Positions 45,697 through 54,657 of a stretch of 64,000 bases of DNA are shown piece after piece (the stretch's first letter is position 1; each line of letters opens with the position of its first letter). The notes under the pieces are model-generated. The model was not told where the DNA came from and made no database searches. It worked only from the letters and a program-made list of their open reading frames with translations. The stretch is from CAVORB01 sp963736235 (GTDB lineage Bacteria > Pseudomonadota > Gammaproteobacteria > Chromatiales > Chromatiaceae), in NCBI GenBank assembly GCA_963736235.1, contig CAVTOR010000004.1:62001-126000 (forward strand), read 5' to 3'. The position numbers were made by a program, and so were the translations under genes.

Positions 45697-46596
45697 ATGA
45701 TGGAACAAGATCAATACGCTCTGATCGGCGATTCCCCGGTAATTAGGCGCGTGCTCAAGGCTGCCCAGGTGGTGGCCGCGACGGATGCGAACGTGCTGAT
45801 TCAAGGGGAGGGCGGTTCAGGAAAAGAGGTGATCGCCCGCACCATCCATCGGCTCAGTCCGAGGCGTGCTCACGCCTTTGTGGTCGTTGGCTGCGCCGGG
45901 CTTGCCGAGAACGAGCTCGATGCCGGGTTCATCGCGCGGGTGGCGCAGGCGGGAGGTGGCACCCTGTTTCTGGACGAGGTATCGGAGCTGCCGCCGATCG
46001 GGCAAAGTCGGCTGTTGCGCCTCCTCGAGCGGGGCGGGGAGACCTCGGCGGGACCCGCGCCGCGTGTCATCGCCACCACCAGCCGCGACCTGTGGCTAGC
46101 CGTCGAGGCCGGCGAGTTTCGGCGTGATCTGTACTATCGGCTCTATGTGGTACCGCTCGAGATGCCGCCCCTGCGCGAGCGGGTCCAGGATATTTCGCCC
46201 CTGTTGGAGCATTTCGTTCACCGGGCCGCGGAGGCCCATGGCCTGGAACCACCGCGTATCACCGCGACGGCCGGGCGGCTTCTGCGTCGTTACGCTTGGC
46301 CGGGAAACGTGCGCGAGTTGAAGAATTTTTGCGAGCGTATCGCCATCCTGTTCGCCGGCAACGAGGTGGCTCCCGACAATTTGCCGTGGGAAATCCGGCG
46401 GGGCGACATGAGTGCCGGGGAGGACCTGATCTTCCGGCTCCCGTCCTCGGGAATCAATCTCAACGACCTTGAGGTGGAGGCGATCCGCCAGGCGCTCGCC
46501 CTAGCAGGGGGGAACAAAAGCCGGGCGGCGCGCTTGCTGGGACTCACCCGGGACACCTTCCTCTACCGGATGCAGAAGCACGTCATCACGGCCTAG
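45697..46596 (+). CDS. AAA+ Fis-type regulator lacking the GAFTGA loop
   Basis: A 299-residue protein related to sigma-54 activators. It starts straight with the AAA+ domain: Walker A GEGGSGKE (residues 37-44), Walker B GGTLFLDEV, and sensor/arginine region FRRDLYYRLYVVPLEMPPLR followed by the AWPGNVRELKNF segment. The GAFTGA loop that contacts sigma-54, and about 20 residues around it, are missing: the sequence runs from CAGLAENELDAGFIARVAQ to GGGTLFLDEV. A C-terminal Fis helix-turn-helix (GGNKSRAARLLGLTRDTFLY) remains. It has no sensory domain, so it may regulate a sigma-70 promoter or act as a repressor. It follows the TauE/SafE gene by 42 bases. Confidence 0.88.
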   Translation: MMEQDQYALIGDSPVIRRVLKAAQVVAATDANVLIQGEGGSGKEVIARTIHRLSPRRAHAFVVVGCAGLAENELDAGFIARVAQAGGGTLFLDEVSELPPIGQSRLLRLLERGGETSAGPAPRVIATTSRDLWLAVEAGEFRRDLYYRLYVVPLEMPPLRERVQDISPLLEHFVHRAAEAHGLEPPRITATAGRLLRRYAWPGNVRELKNFCERIAILFAGNEVAPDNLPWEIRRGDMSAGEDLIFRLPSSGINLNDLEVEAIRQALALAGGNKSRAARLLGLTRDTFLYRMQKHVITA

Positions 46597-46619
46597 CCCC
46601 GTCTAGCCGTGGCGGGGCT
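46595..46619 (+). terminator. Hairpin at the end of the Fis-type regulator gene
   Basis: AGCCCCG (46595-46601) pairs with CGGGGCT (46613-46619), immediately after the stop codon, between two convergent genes. No T run follows, so termination is likely but not certain. Confidence 0.5.
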
Positions 46620-46679
46620 GACCTATCTTGTCTGGCGGAAGGCCTATGAGGCCGCGTCGAACGGCCGGGATGCGAAGGA

Positions 46680-46898
46680 TCAGCGGGCGCGGTAGGTGAT
46701 GCGGCCCTTGGTGAGGTCGTAAGGCGTCAGCTCGACCGTCACCTTGTCGCCGGTCAGGATGCGGATGTAGTGCTTGCGCATCTTGCCGGAAATATGCGCG
46801 GTCACCACGTGACCGTTCTCCAGCTCTACGCGGAACATCGTATTTGGCAGGGTCTCGATCACCGTGCCTTCCATCTGGATTACGTCTTCTTTTGCCAT
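46680..46898 (-). CDS. infA: Translation initiation factor IF-1
   Basis: A 72-residue OB-fold protein, MAKEDVIQMEGTVIETLPNT through TPYDLTKGRITYRAR, a near-perfect match to bacterial IF-1. It binds the ribosomal A site and helps position initiator tRNA. It follows bpt in the same orientation, the classical gammaproteobacterial aat-bpt-infA order. Confidence 0.98.
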   Translation of the reverse strand: MAKEDVIQMEGTVIETLPNTMFRVELENGHVVTAHISGKMRKHYIRILTGDKVTVELTPYDLTKGRITYRAR

Positions 46899-47063
46899 GG
46901 ACCGGTCTTCTTGCCTTTAAGGCGTCTCCTGCGGTAAAGCTGGCGAAGTATATCACAGAGATATTCGGAAACCCTTCCTTGCGTTGGGCCGCGCTGATCA
47001 CCGCCATGCTCGGATCAATCGGCGTCGCCGCTCAGGTCGGTTGCCGGCCGCGCCGAGCGCGGA

Positions 47064-47819
47064 TCAGGGCGATGAGATCGGCTCGCCGCGACTGACGCGC
47101 CGCCACTGTTCCGCGACGAATGCCTCGATTGGGCGGAAGCGGTCCTTGTAGCTCATCTTGCCGCAGGACTCGATCCAGTAACCCAGGTAGAGGTGCTTCC
47201 GCCCGATCCGCCGTGCTTGAGCGATCTGGCTGAGCACCGCATAAGTGCCGAGCGCCCGTGTGGAAAGATCGGGATCGAAGAAGGTGTACACGGCCGAAAG
47301 GCTCCGCGGGAGCAGGTCGGTAACCGCGACCGCCGCAAGGCGGTCGCTCAGGCGGATCTCTAGCAACTGGGTCTCGCCGCCCCAGGGAACCAGCAGGAAC
47401 TCCTCGTAACTCTCTCGCGTGATGTTCTCCGACATACCGCCGCCGGGGTGGCGGCTTCTGAGATAGGCCGCGTAGAGGCGGAAGTGACCCGGATCGAAGC
47501 GCGCAGGACGTTTGGTGAGCGTCAGGTCAGCCATGTTGCGCGCGGCGTTGCGCCGTTGAGATCGGTTGGGGGAGAAATCCTCTACCGGGATGCGCACGGG
47601 CACGCAGCGCCGGCATCCGGCGCACTCGGGCCGATAGATGTCGGTCCCGCTGCGCCTGAACCCATGCTCGAGCAGAAACTGGTACCGCGCGCCATCGATC
47701 GGGGCGAGGGGATCGACGAAAAGGGTACGAGCCTCCAGCCCGGGCAGGTAGGCGCAGGGGTGATTTCCGGTCAGGAACAGTCGCAGGGAGACCGTCTGGC
47801 CGCGTCCCTCGGTCTTCAC
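47064..47819 (-). CDS. bpt: Aspartate/glutamate leucyltransferase (Ate/Bpt)
   Basis: A 251-residue aminoacyl-tRNA-protein transferase of the N-end rule pathway that adds leucine to N-terminal Asp or Glu. Cysteines near the N-terminus (HPCAYLPGLEARTLFVD) and CAGCRRC (residues 60-66) are the family's metal/thiol positions. YTFFDPDLSTRALGTYAVL and KHLYLGYWIESCGKMSYK form the C-terminal catalytic part. Start GTG at 47819, overlapping the aat stop by four bases (GTGA), so it is coupled to aat. Confidence 0.95.
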   Translation of the reverse strand: MKTEGRGQTVSLRLFLTGNHPCAYLPGLEARTLFVDPLAPIDGARYQFLLEHGFRRSGTDIYRPECAGCRRCVPVRIPVEDFSPNRSQRRNAARNMADLTLTKRPARFDPGHFRLYAAYLRSRHPGGGMSENITRESYEEFLLVPWGGETQLLEIRLSDRLAAVAVTDLLPRSLSAVYTFFDPDLSTRALGTYAVLSQIAQARRIGRKHLYLGYWIESCGKMSYKDRFRPIEAFVAEQWRRVSRGEPISSP

Positions 47820-48559
47820 CGCGCGGGCACCGCCGGGTCCGCAAGGTCTGTTTCCTCGGCGATTGCCGGTTCGTCCTCCCATCGACTTCCGTGGGTGGGA
47901 ACTGCGCACCATCGATCCAGGAGGCGAATGAATTCCCCTCGTGGGATCTCCCGGGCACCCATGCGCACCAGGTGCGCGGTAAGCACCTGGCAGTCGATGA
48001 GGCGGAAGTCCCAGGAGGAAAGCCTGCGGCATAGCTGCACCAACGCAACCTTGGACGCGTCGCTCATCCGGCTGAACATGGATTCACCGAAAAATACCCG
48101 TCCCAGGGCGACCCCGTAAAGCCCGCCCGCGAGGTGCCCTTCGTGCCAGACCTCGATTGAGTGGGCGTGTCCCTGTCGGTACAGCCGCCGGTAAGCGGCG
48201 ATCATCTCGGGAACCAGCCAGGTGCCGTCTCTGCCGGATCTGGGCTCGGCGCAGGCGCGGATCACGGCGTCGAAGTCGCGGTCCAGGGTGACGCGGAACC
48301 GGCCCCGGCGCAGGGTCTTCGCCAGACTGCGCGAGACGCGAACCTGTCGCGGGTCGAGCACGGTCCTGGGGTTCGGTGACCACCAGAGGATCGGGTCCCC
48401 GGGGCTGAACCAGGGGAAGATGCCTCGCCGGTAGGCGTTGAGCAGGCGCGGTACGCCGAGGTCTCCGCCGACTGCCAGCAGACCGTTTGGCTCCTGCTCC
48501 GCCAGGGCCACGTCCGGGAACGGGGAATCTGGATCATTGGGGTCGAGTAGAAAGATCAT
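47816..48559 (-). CDS. aat: Leucyl/phenylalanyl-tRNA-protein transferase
   Basis: A 247-residue enzyme that transfers Leu or Phe from tRNA to N-terminal Arg/Lys, marking proteins for ClpAP. LLAVGGDLGVPRLLNAYRRG and IFPWFSPGDPILWWSPNPR near residue 55 are the family core; LAGGLYGVALGRVFFGESMF and QLCRRLSSWDFRLIDCQ follow near residue 150-190. Its start codon overlaps the end of the GNAT-type gene by four bases; its stop overlaps bpt. Confidence 0.97.
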   Translation of the reverse strand: MIFLLDPNDPDSPFPDVALAEQEPNGLLAVGGDLGVPRLLNAYRRGIFPWFSPGDPILWWSPNPRTVLDPRQVRVSRSLAKTLRRGRFRVTLDRDFDAVIRACAEPRSGRDGTWLVPEMIAAYRRLYRQGHAHSIEVWHEGHLAGGLYGVALGRVFFGESMFSRMSDASKVALVQLCRRLSSWDFRLIDCQVLTAHLVRMGAREIPRGEFIRLLDRWCAVPTHGSRWEDEPAIAEETDLADPAVPAR

Positions 48560-49708
48560 GCGTCGCCGCCTTCCGTCTTGAACGGGCTGCGCCCGCGCAT
48601 CTCGACCAGATAGTCCTCCATGCTCTCGCGCTCGAGCCCGAGGAAGCGGTCGATGGCGTCGCGAAAGCGCGGGTCGGCGATGCGGTGAGCGGACCAGGTC
48701 GGCGTCGGCAGGAAGCCGCGGCTGATCTTGTGCTCTCCCTGCGCCCCGGGCTCGAAACGCATCAATCCCTCCCGGATGCAGTATTCCAGGCCCTGATAGT
48801 AGCAGGCCTCGAAGTGCAGGCTGTGGAAGTCCTCGAAGCAGCCCCAGTGCCGACCGTAAAGGCTCTTGGTGCCGACCAGGTTGAACGCGGCCGCGACCAC
48901 GTCGTCGTCATGATAGGCCAGCACCAGCAGCAGGTTTCCGCCCATGGTGCGGCCGATCTCCTGGAAGAAGCCGAGCGACAGGGTCGGGATGCCGCCGCGT
49001 TTGTCGAAGGTCCCGCAGTAGAGACGATGGAACAGCGCCCACTCGTCCTCGGTGACCTCGCCGCCGGGCAAGAGCCGAAAGCGGATTCCGGCCTCACTGA
49101 CCCGTCGGCGCTCGCGTTTGATGTTCTTGCGTTTGGCCGCGGACAAGGCGTCCAGAAAGTCGTCGAAGCTCCGGTAGCCCCGGTTGTCCCAATGGAACTG
49201 GCAGCCCATGCGCCGCATCAGGCCGCGCCGCCTCGAGCGAATTGGTCTCCTCGTCGGTGGTGAACAGCCAGTGCAGGGACGAGACCCCCAGTCGCTCGGC
49301 GACCTCATCCGCGCCGCGGATCAGGGCCTTGGCATGCTGTCCGCGGCTGGGCCTATCGCCGGTCAGGATGCGAGGCCCGGTGGCCGGGGTGTAAGGGGAG
49401 GCGACGACCAGCTTCGGGTAGTACTTCATCCCGGCCCTGTGATAGGCGTCGGCCCAGGACCAGTCGAAGACGAACTCCCCGTAAGAGTTGAACTTGAGAT
49501 AACAGGGCGCGGCGGCAACCAGGGCGCCGGTCTCGTCGCGCAGGGCCAGATGGTGGGGCAGCCAGCCGAGCTCCTCTCCGACACAGCCATGGCGCTCCAT
49601 GGCGGCGAGGAACTCGTGGCGCAGGAACGGGGTGTCCGGGTCGGCGAGCCGGTTCCACTCCTCGGCGGGAATCTCGTCGATCCGGCTATGCGTGGTCAGG
49701 GTCGGCAT
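48556..49708 (-). CDS. DUF482/COG3146 GNAT-fold protein, frameshifted
   Basis: A protein of about 380 residues of the peptidogalycan-biosynthesis-like DUF482 family (GNAT fold). The first reading (from ATG 49708) has FLRHEFLAAMERHGCVGEE and YGEFVFDWSWADAYHRAGMK. A one-base insertion at about 49225-49232 leads to the second, with GCQFHWDNRGYRSFDDFLDA, LYGRHWGCFEDFHSLHFEAC and a C-terminus SPFKTEGGDA. The family commonly neighbours aat in gammaproteobacteria; its biochemical role is not established. Removing one G restores a single reading frame. Confidence 0.88.
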
Positions 49709-49813
49709 TGCGGTGGGATTCGGTCACGGGCTTGACCGGAAAGGTGCGGCGCCCGAGTGTTGGGTACAAGCCCCGCCCGCATCTCCCCGGCCGCGCGCGC
49801 CGCGCCAGCCGCT

Positions 49814-50770
49814 TTACTGCTCGAGGGCGTCGAGATACTTCTCCGCGTCCAGCGCGGCCATGCAGCCGGTGCCGGCGGAGGTGATGGCCTGGCGGTAGAC
49901 GTGATCCATGACGTCGCCGGCGGCGAAGACCCCGGGCACGGACGTGGCGGTGGCGTTGCCCTCCGTGCCGCTGTGCACCTTGATATACCCGTTGGACATC
50001 TCGAGCTGACCCTCGAAGATCTGGGTATTGGGCTGGTGTCCGATGGCGATGAAGACACCCATGAGCTCGATGTCCTCGGTCGATCCGTCCTCGACATTCT
50101 TGATCCGGATCCCGGTGACTCCGGTCGGGTCGCCCAGGACCTCGTCAAGCACCCGGTTCCATTCGATTTTGACGTTACCGTGCTCAGCCTTCTCGAACAG
50201 ATGCTGCTGCAGGATCTTTTCCGCCCTGAGGGCGTCCCGTCTGTGCACCAGAATCACCTCGGAGGCGATATTCGAGAGGTATAGCGCCTCCTCGACCGCC
50301 GTGTTGCCGCCGCCAATGACCGCCACCTTCTGGTTCTTGTAGAAGAAGCCGTCGCAGGTGGCGCACGCCGAGACACCGCGGCCGCGGAACTCCTGCTCGG
50401 ACGGCAGGCCCAGGTATCTGGCGCTCGCCCCGGTGGCGATGACCAGCGCATCGCAGGTATAGACGCCGGAGTCTCCGGTAAGGCGCAGGGGCCGTACGCC
50501 GAGTTCTACCTTGCTGATCTGATCGAAGATGATCTCCGTCTCGAAGCGTTCGGCGTGGCGGCGCATACGGTCCATCAAGTCGGGGCCCTGGACCCCATCC
50601 GGGTCGCCGGGCCAGTTGTCCACGTCGGTCGTCGTCATCAGCTGGCCGCCCTGCTCAAGCCCGGTGACCATGACCGGGTGCAGGTTCGCCCGCGCGGCAT
50701 ACACCGCAGCGGCATAACCGGCGGGGCCGGACCCGAGGATGAGTAGACGGCAGTGCTTGGTTTCGCTCAT
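49814..50770 (-). CDS. trxB: Thioredoxin reductase
   Basis: A 318-residue flavoprotein that reduces thioredoxin with NADPH. FAD site GSGPAGYAAAVYAARANLHP near residue 12; the redox-active disulfide ACATCDGFFY near residue 135; NADPH site VIGGGNTAVEEALYLSNIA near residue 155; and AAGDVMDHVYRQAITSAGTG near residue 285 closing the FAD domain. Start set at ATG 50770 (MSETKHCRLLILG); the longer upstream reading is not conserved. It is divergent from ald. Confidence 0.97.
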   Translation of the reverse strand: MSETKHCRLLILGSGPAGYAAAVYAARANLHPVMVTGLEQGGQLMTTTDVDNWPGDPDGVQGPDLMDRMRRHAERFETEIIFDQISKVELGVRPLRLTGDSGVYTCDALVIATGASARYLGLPSEQEFRGRGVSACATCDGFFYKNQKVAVIGGGNTAVEEALYLSNIASEVILVHRRDALRAEKILQQHLFEKAEHGNVKIEWNRVLDEVLGDPTGVTGIRIKNVEDGSTEDIELMGVFIAIGHQPNTQIFEGQLEMSNGYIKVHSGTEGNATATSVPGVFAAGDVMDHVYRQAITSAGTGCMAALDAEKYLDALEQ

Positions 50771-50933
50771 GAGGCGGCGCTCCGAAATCGTTATCGACGC
50801 CCCGAATCCTTGGCCGGGTAGGACGCGTCGAGAGGGTGCCGAGCGGCGCCGAGGAATCGGAACCGCTGCGGATCGGCTAAAGTTCCGAATGGTACGGATT
50901 GGGCGTGATTTGGTAAAGCGACAGGGGTAAGCA

Positions 50934-51992
50934 ATGCAGATCGGCATTCCACGGGAAATCAAACCTCTGGAGGGCCGCGTGGCCCTAGTGCCCGAGGCCT
51001 GCGGCGACCTCGTCCGACAGGGTCACGAGGTGCTGGTCGAACGCGGGGCCGGAGCGGCGAGCGGCTTCGGTGACGACGCCTACGCGGCGGTCGGCGCGCG
51101 TCTGATCGATGATGCCGCGGCGCTCTACGCGCAAGCGCAGCTGGTGGTGAAGGTCAAGGAGCCCTGGGGGCCGGAAATCGAGCTCCTGCGCGCGGAGCAG
51201 ATTCTTTTCTGCTTCCTGCACTTGGCGGCGAATCCGGATCTGGCGGCGCGTCTGTGCGACATCGGTTTGACCGCGGTCGCCTTCGAGACCCTGGTGTCCG
51301 ACGGCAAGCTCCCGATCCTGGCCCCGATGAGTAACATCGCCGGCCGCCTGGCGGTGCAGTTCGGGGCCACGCTGCTCTGCGGTCCCAACGGCGGCAAGGG
51401 ATTGCTGCTCGGCGGACTGCCTGCGGCGGAGCGGGGCCGCGTCGTGGTGCTGGGAGCGGGCAACGCGGGGGCGGCGGCGGTGCGCATGGCCGCCTCCACC
51501 GGGGCCTGGGTCACCGTATTCGATCGCGATCCCGAGAAGCTCGCGGCGATGCGCCGTGCCGGGCCCAATGTCACCTCCCTATACCCTTACACCGACAGCA
51601 TTGCCCAAGAGGTTGCATCGGCTGATCTTCTGGTCGGGGCGGTATTGCTGCCTGGGGCCAGGGCGCCGCGGCTGATCTCGGAGGCGCAGGTTGCGGCCAT
51701 GGAGCCGGGGAGCGTGATCGTCGACATCTCCGTTGACCAGGGAGGCTGCATCGAGACCACGCGCCCGACCACCTACGACGCGCCCACCTACAGGGTGCAC
51801 GACATCGTCCACTTCGGCGTCACCAACATGCCGGGCGCCGTTCCGCGAAGCGCCTCACGCGCCCTGTGCGCGAGCCTCTACCCCTGGGTTGTGCGCATGA
51901 TCAGGCCGGAATGGCGCGATGACCCGTTCCTCGCCGCGGCGGTCAACGTATCGAGCGGCGACGTCGTCCACCCGGCGCTCAAGCAAGGCTAG
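50934..51992 (+). CDS. ald: Alanine dehydrogenase
   Basis: A 352-residue NAD-dependent enzyme converting L-alanine to pyruvate and ammonia. MQIGIPREIKPLEGRVALVP is the family start; KVKEPWGPE and FLHLAANPDL carry the catalytic Lys and His near residues 73 and 95; LGAGNAGAAAVRMA near residue 170 is the dinucleotide site. It ends VSSGDVVHPALKQG. It is close to the usual length (about 370). It may link amino-acid and central carbon metabolism. Confidence 0.96.
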   Translation: MQIGIPREIKPLEGRVALVPEACGDLVRQGHEVLVERGAGAASGFGDDAYAAVGARLIDDAAALYAQAQLVVKVKEPWGPEIELLRAEQILFCFLHLAANPDLAARLCDIGLTAVAFETLVSDGKLPILAPMSNIAGRLAVQFGATLLCGPNGGKGLLLGGLPAAERGRVVVLGAGNAGAAAVRMAASTGAWVTVFDRDPEKLAAMRRAGPNVTSLYPYTDSIAQEVASADLLVGAVLLPGARAPRLISEAQVAAMEPGSVIVDISVDQGGCIETTRPTTYDAPTYRVHDIVHFGVTNMPGAVPRSASRALCASLYPWVVRMIRPEWRDDPFLAAAVNVSSGDVVHPALKQG

Positions 51993-52010
51993 CCAGCTCC
52001 AACCGCGAAA

Positions 52011-52041
52011 TTGCACGAAGAAGCCACGGTAAGGTTATAAT
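52011..52041 (+). promoter_or_regulatory. Putative sigma-70 promoter of ftsK
   Basis: TTGCAC (52011-52016) and a perfect TATAAT (52036-52041) are 19 bases apart, about 95 bases before the ftsK GTG. The spacing is longer than ideal. Confidence 0.55.
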
Positions 52042-52136
52042 CTGCCGCCACTCATAGTGCGGCAGGCGCGTGCGGGCAAGGGCCAAGCGGGCGCTGGCTT
52101 CTGGTTCCGACAGAGGGACGGCGAGAGGGGGAGTTC

Positions 52137-54509
52137 GTGGCACAGGCGACAAGGCTCGATCAGGCGACCTTCGGCGATTACGTTCAACGGGTTGTGCGCG
52201 AGGGGGCGATGTGGGCGCTGATGTGCATGGCGCTCTATCTGGTGATCTCGCTGGCGAGCTACACCCCGCAGGACCCGGGCTGGTCCCACGTCGGGCATGG
52301 CGACGAGGTGTTCAACGCCGGCGGTCGCGCCGGGGCTTGGTTCTCGGACGTCGCGCTCTACCTGTTCGGCCTGTTTTCGTACCTCATCCCGGTGATGGTG
52401 GGCTGGAGCGCCTATCTGGTGTTCAAGCGACACGAGCCGGAGCCCGAGACCAGGCTTCAGAAGCTGGCCCTGCGCTGGCTCGGTTTTTTTATCACCCTTG
52501 CGGCGGGCTGCGCGTTGGCGAGCATCCATCTGCCTCAGTTCAGCGGCCACTTGCCGAACGGAATCGGAGGTGGCCTGGGTCAGCTGATCGGGGGGCAGAT
52601 GACCGGTGCCTTCAACGCCACCGGCGCCAGTCTGTTCCTGTTCGGGCTCTTTCTGGCGGGTTTCACGCTCTTCTCGGGGCTTTCGTGGCTGGCCATCATC
52701 GATCTCCTGGGGGCCGGCGCGCTTACCCTGCTTCGCTGGAGCGGGGCCGGGATGGCCGCGCTCCTCGGGCGCTCGCGCCGCGAAGGAGAAGACGTAGCGG
52801 ACACGGATGAGGACACTGACCAGCAGGCAGCGCTGGTTCATGTTCCGTTCACGGCCGAAGACAACGTGGCGACCGAGCCACCGGCGCCGCCGAGGGCGGC
52901 CCGTCTCGTCGCCCGGCCGAAGCCTGTGGCCCGCAAGTCGGTGAAGAAGTCGGCCGCGGGCGAGACCCAGCTCCCGCTGCGGCCGCTGTTGGCCGAGGGC
53001 GAGCATCCACCGCTGGAGCTCCTTGACGCCCCGCGTAAGAGTGGCAAGGGTTACACGAAGGACATGCTCGACGAGCTCTCCCGCCAGGCGGAGATCAAGC
53101 TGGCGGATTTCGGCGTGGCGGTCGAGGTGGTGGCCGTTCATCCGGGGCCAGTCGTGACCCTGCTCGAGCTTCAGCTCGCGCCGGGCACCAAGGTCAGCAA
53201 GATCACCGGCCTTGCCAAGGACATCGCCCGCGCCCTCTCTACCATCAGCGTGCGTGTGGTGGAGGTGATCCCCGGTAAGTCCGTCATCGGCCTGGAGATC
53301 CCCAACGAGCAGCGGGAGACCGTGTTCCTGAGCGAGGTCCTGGGCGCCCACTGCTACCAGGACGCCAAGTCGCCCCTGACCTTGGCTCTTGGCACCAATA
53401 TCTCGGGCCAGCCCGTGGTCGCGGATCTCGCGCGCATGCCGCACGCCCTGATCGCCGGAACGACCGGCTCGGGCAAGTCCGTCGCCATCAACGCCATGAT
53501 TCTGAGCCTGCTGTTCAAGGCGAGCCCCAGGGACGTGCGACTGATCATGGTCGATCCCAAGATGCTGGAGCTCTCGGTCTATGAGGGGATCCCGCACCTG
53601 TTGACCCCGGTGGTCACCGACATGAAGGAGGCGGCGAACGCCCTTCGCTGGTGCGTTGCGGAGATGGAGCGCCGCTATCGCCTGATGGCGCAGCTGGGGG
53701 TGCGCAACATCGGCGGTTACAACCGCAAGGTTGCCGAGGCCGAGGCCGCCGGCGAGCCGATCCCCGATCCCCTGTTCGTCACCGAGCACGGCGGGCGGGA
53801 GGAGGACGGCGTCGACGGCGAGGCGCCGCACTTGGCGCACCTGCCTTACATCGTGGTCATCATCGACGAGTTGGCGGACATGATGATGGTGGTGGGCAAA
53901 AAGGTGGAAGAGCTCATCGCCCGTCTGGCGCAGAAGGCGCGTGCGTCCGGCATCCACCTGCTGCTGGCTACGCAGCGCCCCTCGGTGGACGTGCTCACCG
54001 GTCTGATCAAGGCCAATATTCCGACGCGCATGGCATTTCAGGTTTCCGCCCGGGTGGATTCGCGGACCATCCTCGATCAGCAGGGCGCCGAGCACCTGCT
54101 CGGCTACGGCGACATGCTCTACCTCCCGCCGGGCACCAGCTTCCCTCAGAGGGTGCATGGCGCCTTCGTGGATGACCATGAGGTGCACGGGGTGGTCGAG
54201 TTCCTCAAGCAGACCGGGGTGCCGGATTACATCGACAGCATCCTGCAGGACGCCGGGGATGGTATCCCTGGTATCGACTCCGATCCCCGCGGTGGCGACA
54301 CCGAGGATCAGGACCCCCTGTTCGACGAGGCGCTGCGTATCGTCACCGAGACCCGCCGCGCGTCGATCTCCGGGGTGCAGCGGCGGCTCAAGATCGGCTA
54401 CAACCGGGCCGCGCGCATGATCGAGGAGATGGAGCGCATCGGCGTGGTTGGCCCCGCCGAGACGAACGGCAACCGCGAGGTGCTGGCCCCGCCTCCTCCT
54501 GAGGACTGA
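52137..54509 (+). CDS. ftsK: DNA translocase FtsK
   Basis: A 790-residue septal DNA pump that resolves chromosome dimers with XerCD. The N-terminal 190 residues hold four membrane segments (MWALMCMALYLVISLASY, YLFGLFSYLIPVMVGWSAYL, LGFFITLAAGCALASIHL, ASLFLFGLFLAGFTLFSGL), then a Pro/Ala-rich linker. The RecA-like motor has Walker A GTTGSGKSVAINAM near residue 440 and Walker B YIVVIIDELADMM near residue 575. The C-terminal gamma winged helix (residues 720-790, RRLKIGYNRAARMIEEMERI) reads KOPS. GTG start at 52137. The order ftsK-lolA-rarA is usual in this class. Confidence 0.97.
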   Translation: MAQATRLDQATFGDYVQRVVREGAMWALMCMALYLVISLASYTPQDPGWSHVGHGDEVFNAGGRAGAWFSDVALYLFGLFSYLIPVMVGWSAYLVFKRHEPEPETRLQKLALRWLGFFITLAAGCALASIHLPQFSGHLPNGIGGGLGQLIGGQMTGAFNATGASLFLFGLFLAGFTLFSGLSWLAIIDLLGAGALTLLRWSGAGMAALLGRSRREGEDVADTDEDTDQQAALVHVPFTAEDNVATEPPAPPRAARLVARPKPVARKSVKKSAAGETQLPLRPLLAEGEHPPLELLDAPRKSGKGYTKDMLDELSRQAEIKLADFGVAVEVVAVHPGPVVTLLELQLAPGTKVSKITGLAKDIARALSTISVRVVEVIPGKSVIGLEIPNEQRETVFLSEVLGAHCYQDAKSPLTLALGTNISGQPVVADLARMPHALIAGTTGSGKSVAINAMILSLLFKASPRDVRLIMVDPKMLELSVYEGIPHLLTPVVTDMKEAANALRWCVAEMERRYRLMAQLGVRNIGGYNRKVAEAEAAGEPIPDPLFVTEHGGREEDGVDGEAPHLAHLPYIVVIIDELADMMMVVGKKVEELIARLAQKARASGIHLLLATQRPSVDVLTGLIKANIPTRMAFQVSARVDSRTILDQQGAEHLLGYGDMLYLPPGTSFPQRVHGAFVDDHEVHGVVEFLKQTGVPDYIDSILQDAGDGIPGIDSDPRGGDTEDQDPLFDEALRIVTETRRASISGVQRRLKIGYNRAARMIEEMERIGVVGPAETNGNREVLAPPPPED

Positions 54510-54535
54510 TCCCCGAAAGCGCGGTACACTAGGTA

Positions 54536-54616
54536 GACGCTGATTACTGGCCATCCTGGCCAAAATCAGCACGCACGTCCATGTGCCGCGGGAAGCGCTG
54601 AATTGATCAGCGCTTC
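54536..54616. repeat. Compound inverted-repeat element, copy B
   Basis: Two hairpins: GCTGATT (54539 onward) with AATCAGC, and a perfect 10-bp stem GAAGCGCTGA / TCAGCGCTTC (54592-54601 and 54607-54616). It is the inverted counterpart of 29218-29364. It lies between ftsK and lolA, 41 bases before the lolA start. Confidence 0.8.
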
Positions 54617-54657
54617 GATTGTGCATTTCCCACACCGGGATACCGGCCCAGAACCCT

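Noticed and set aside
52035..54635. An 866-residue open reading frame on the minus strand
   Set aside because: It lies entirely opposite ftsK, has skewed His/Gln/Leu composition, and no recognisable motif; it is a shadow of a high-GC gene.
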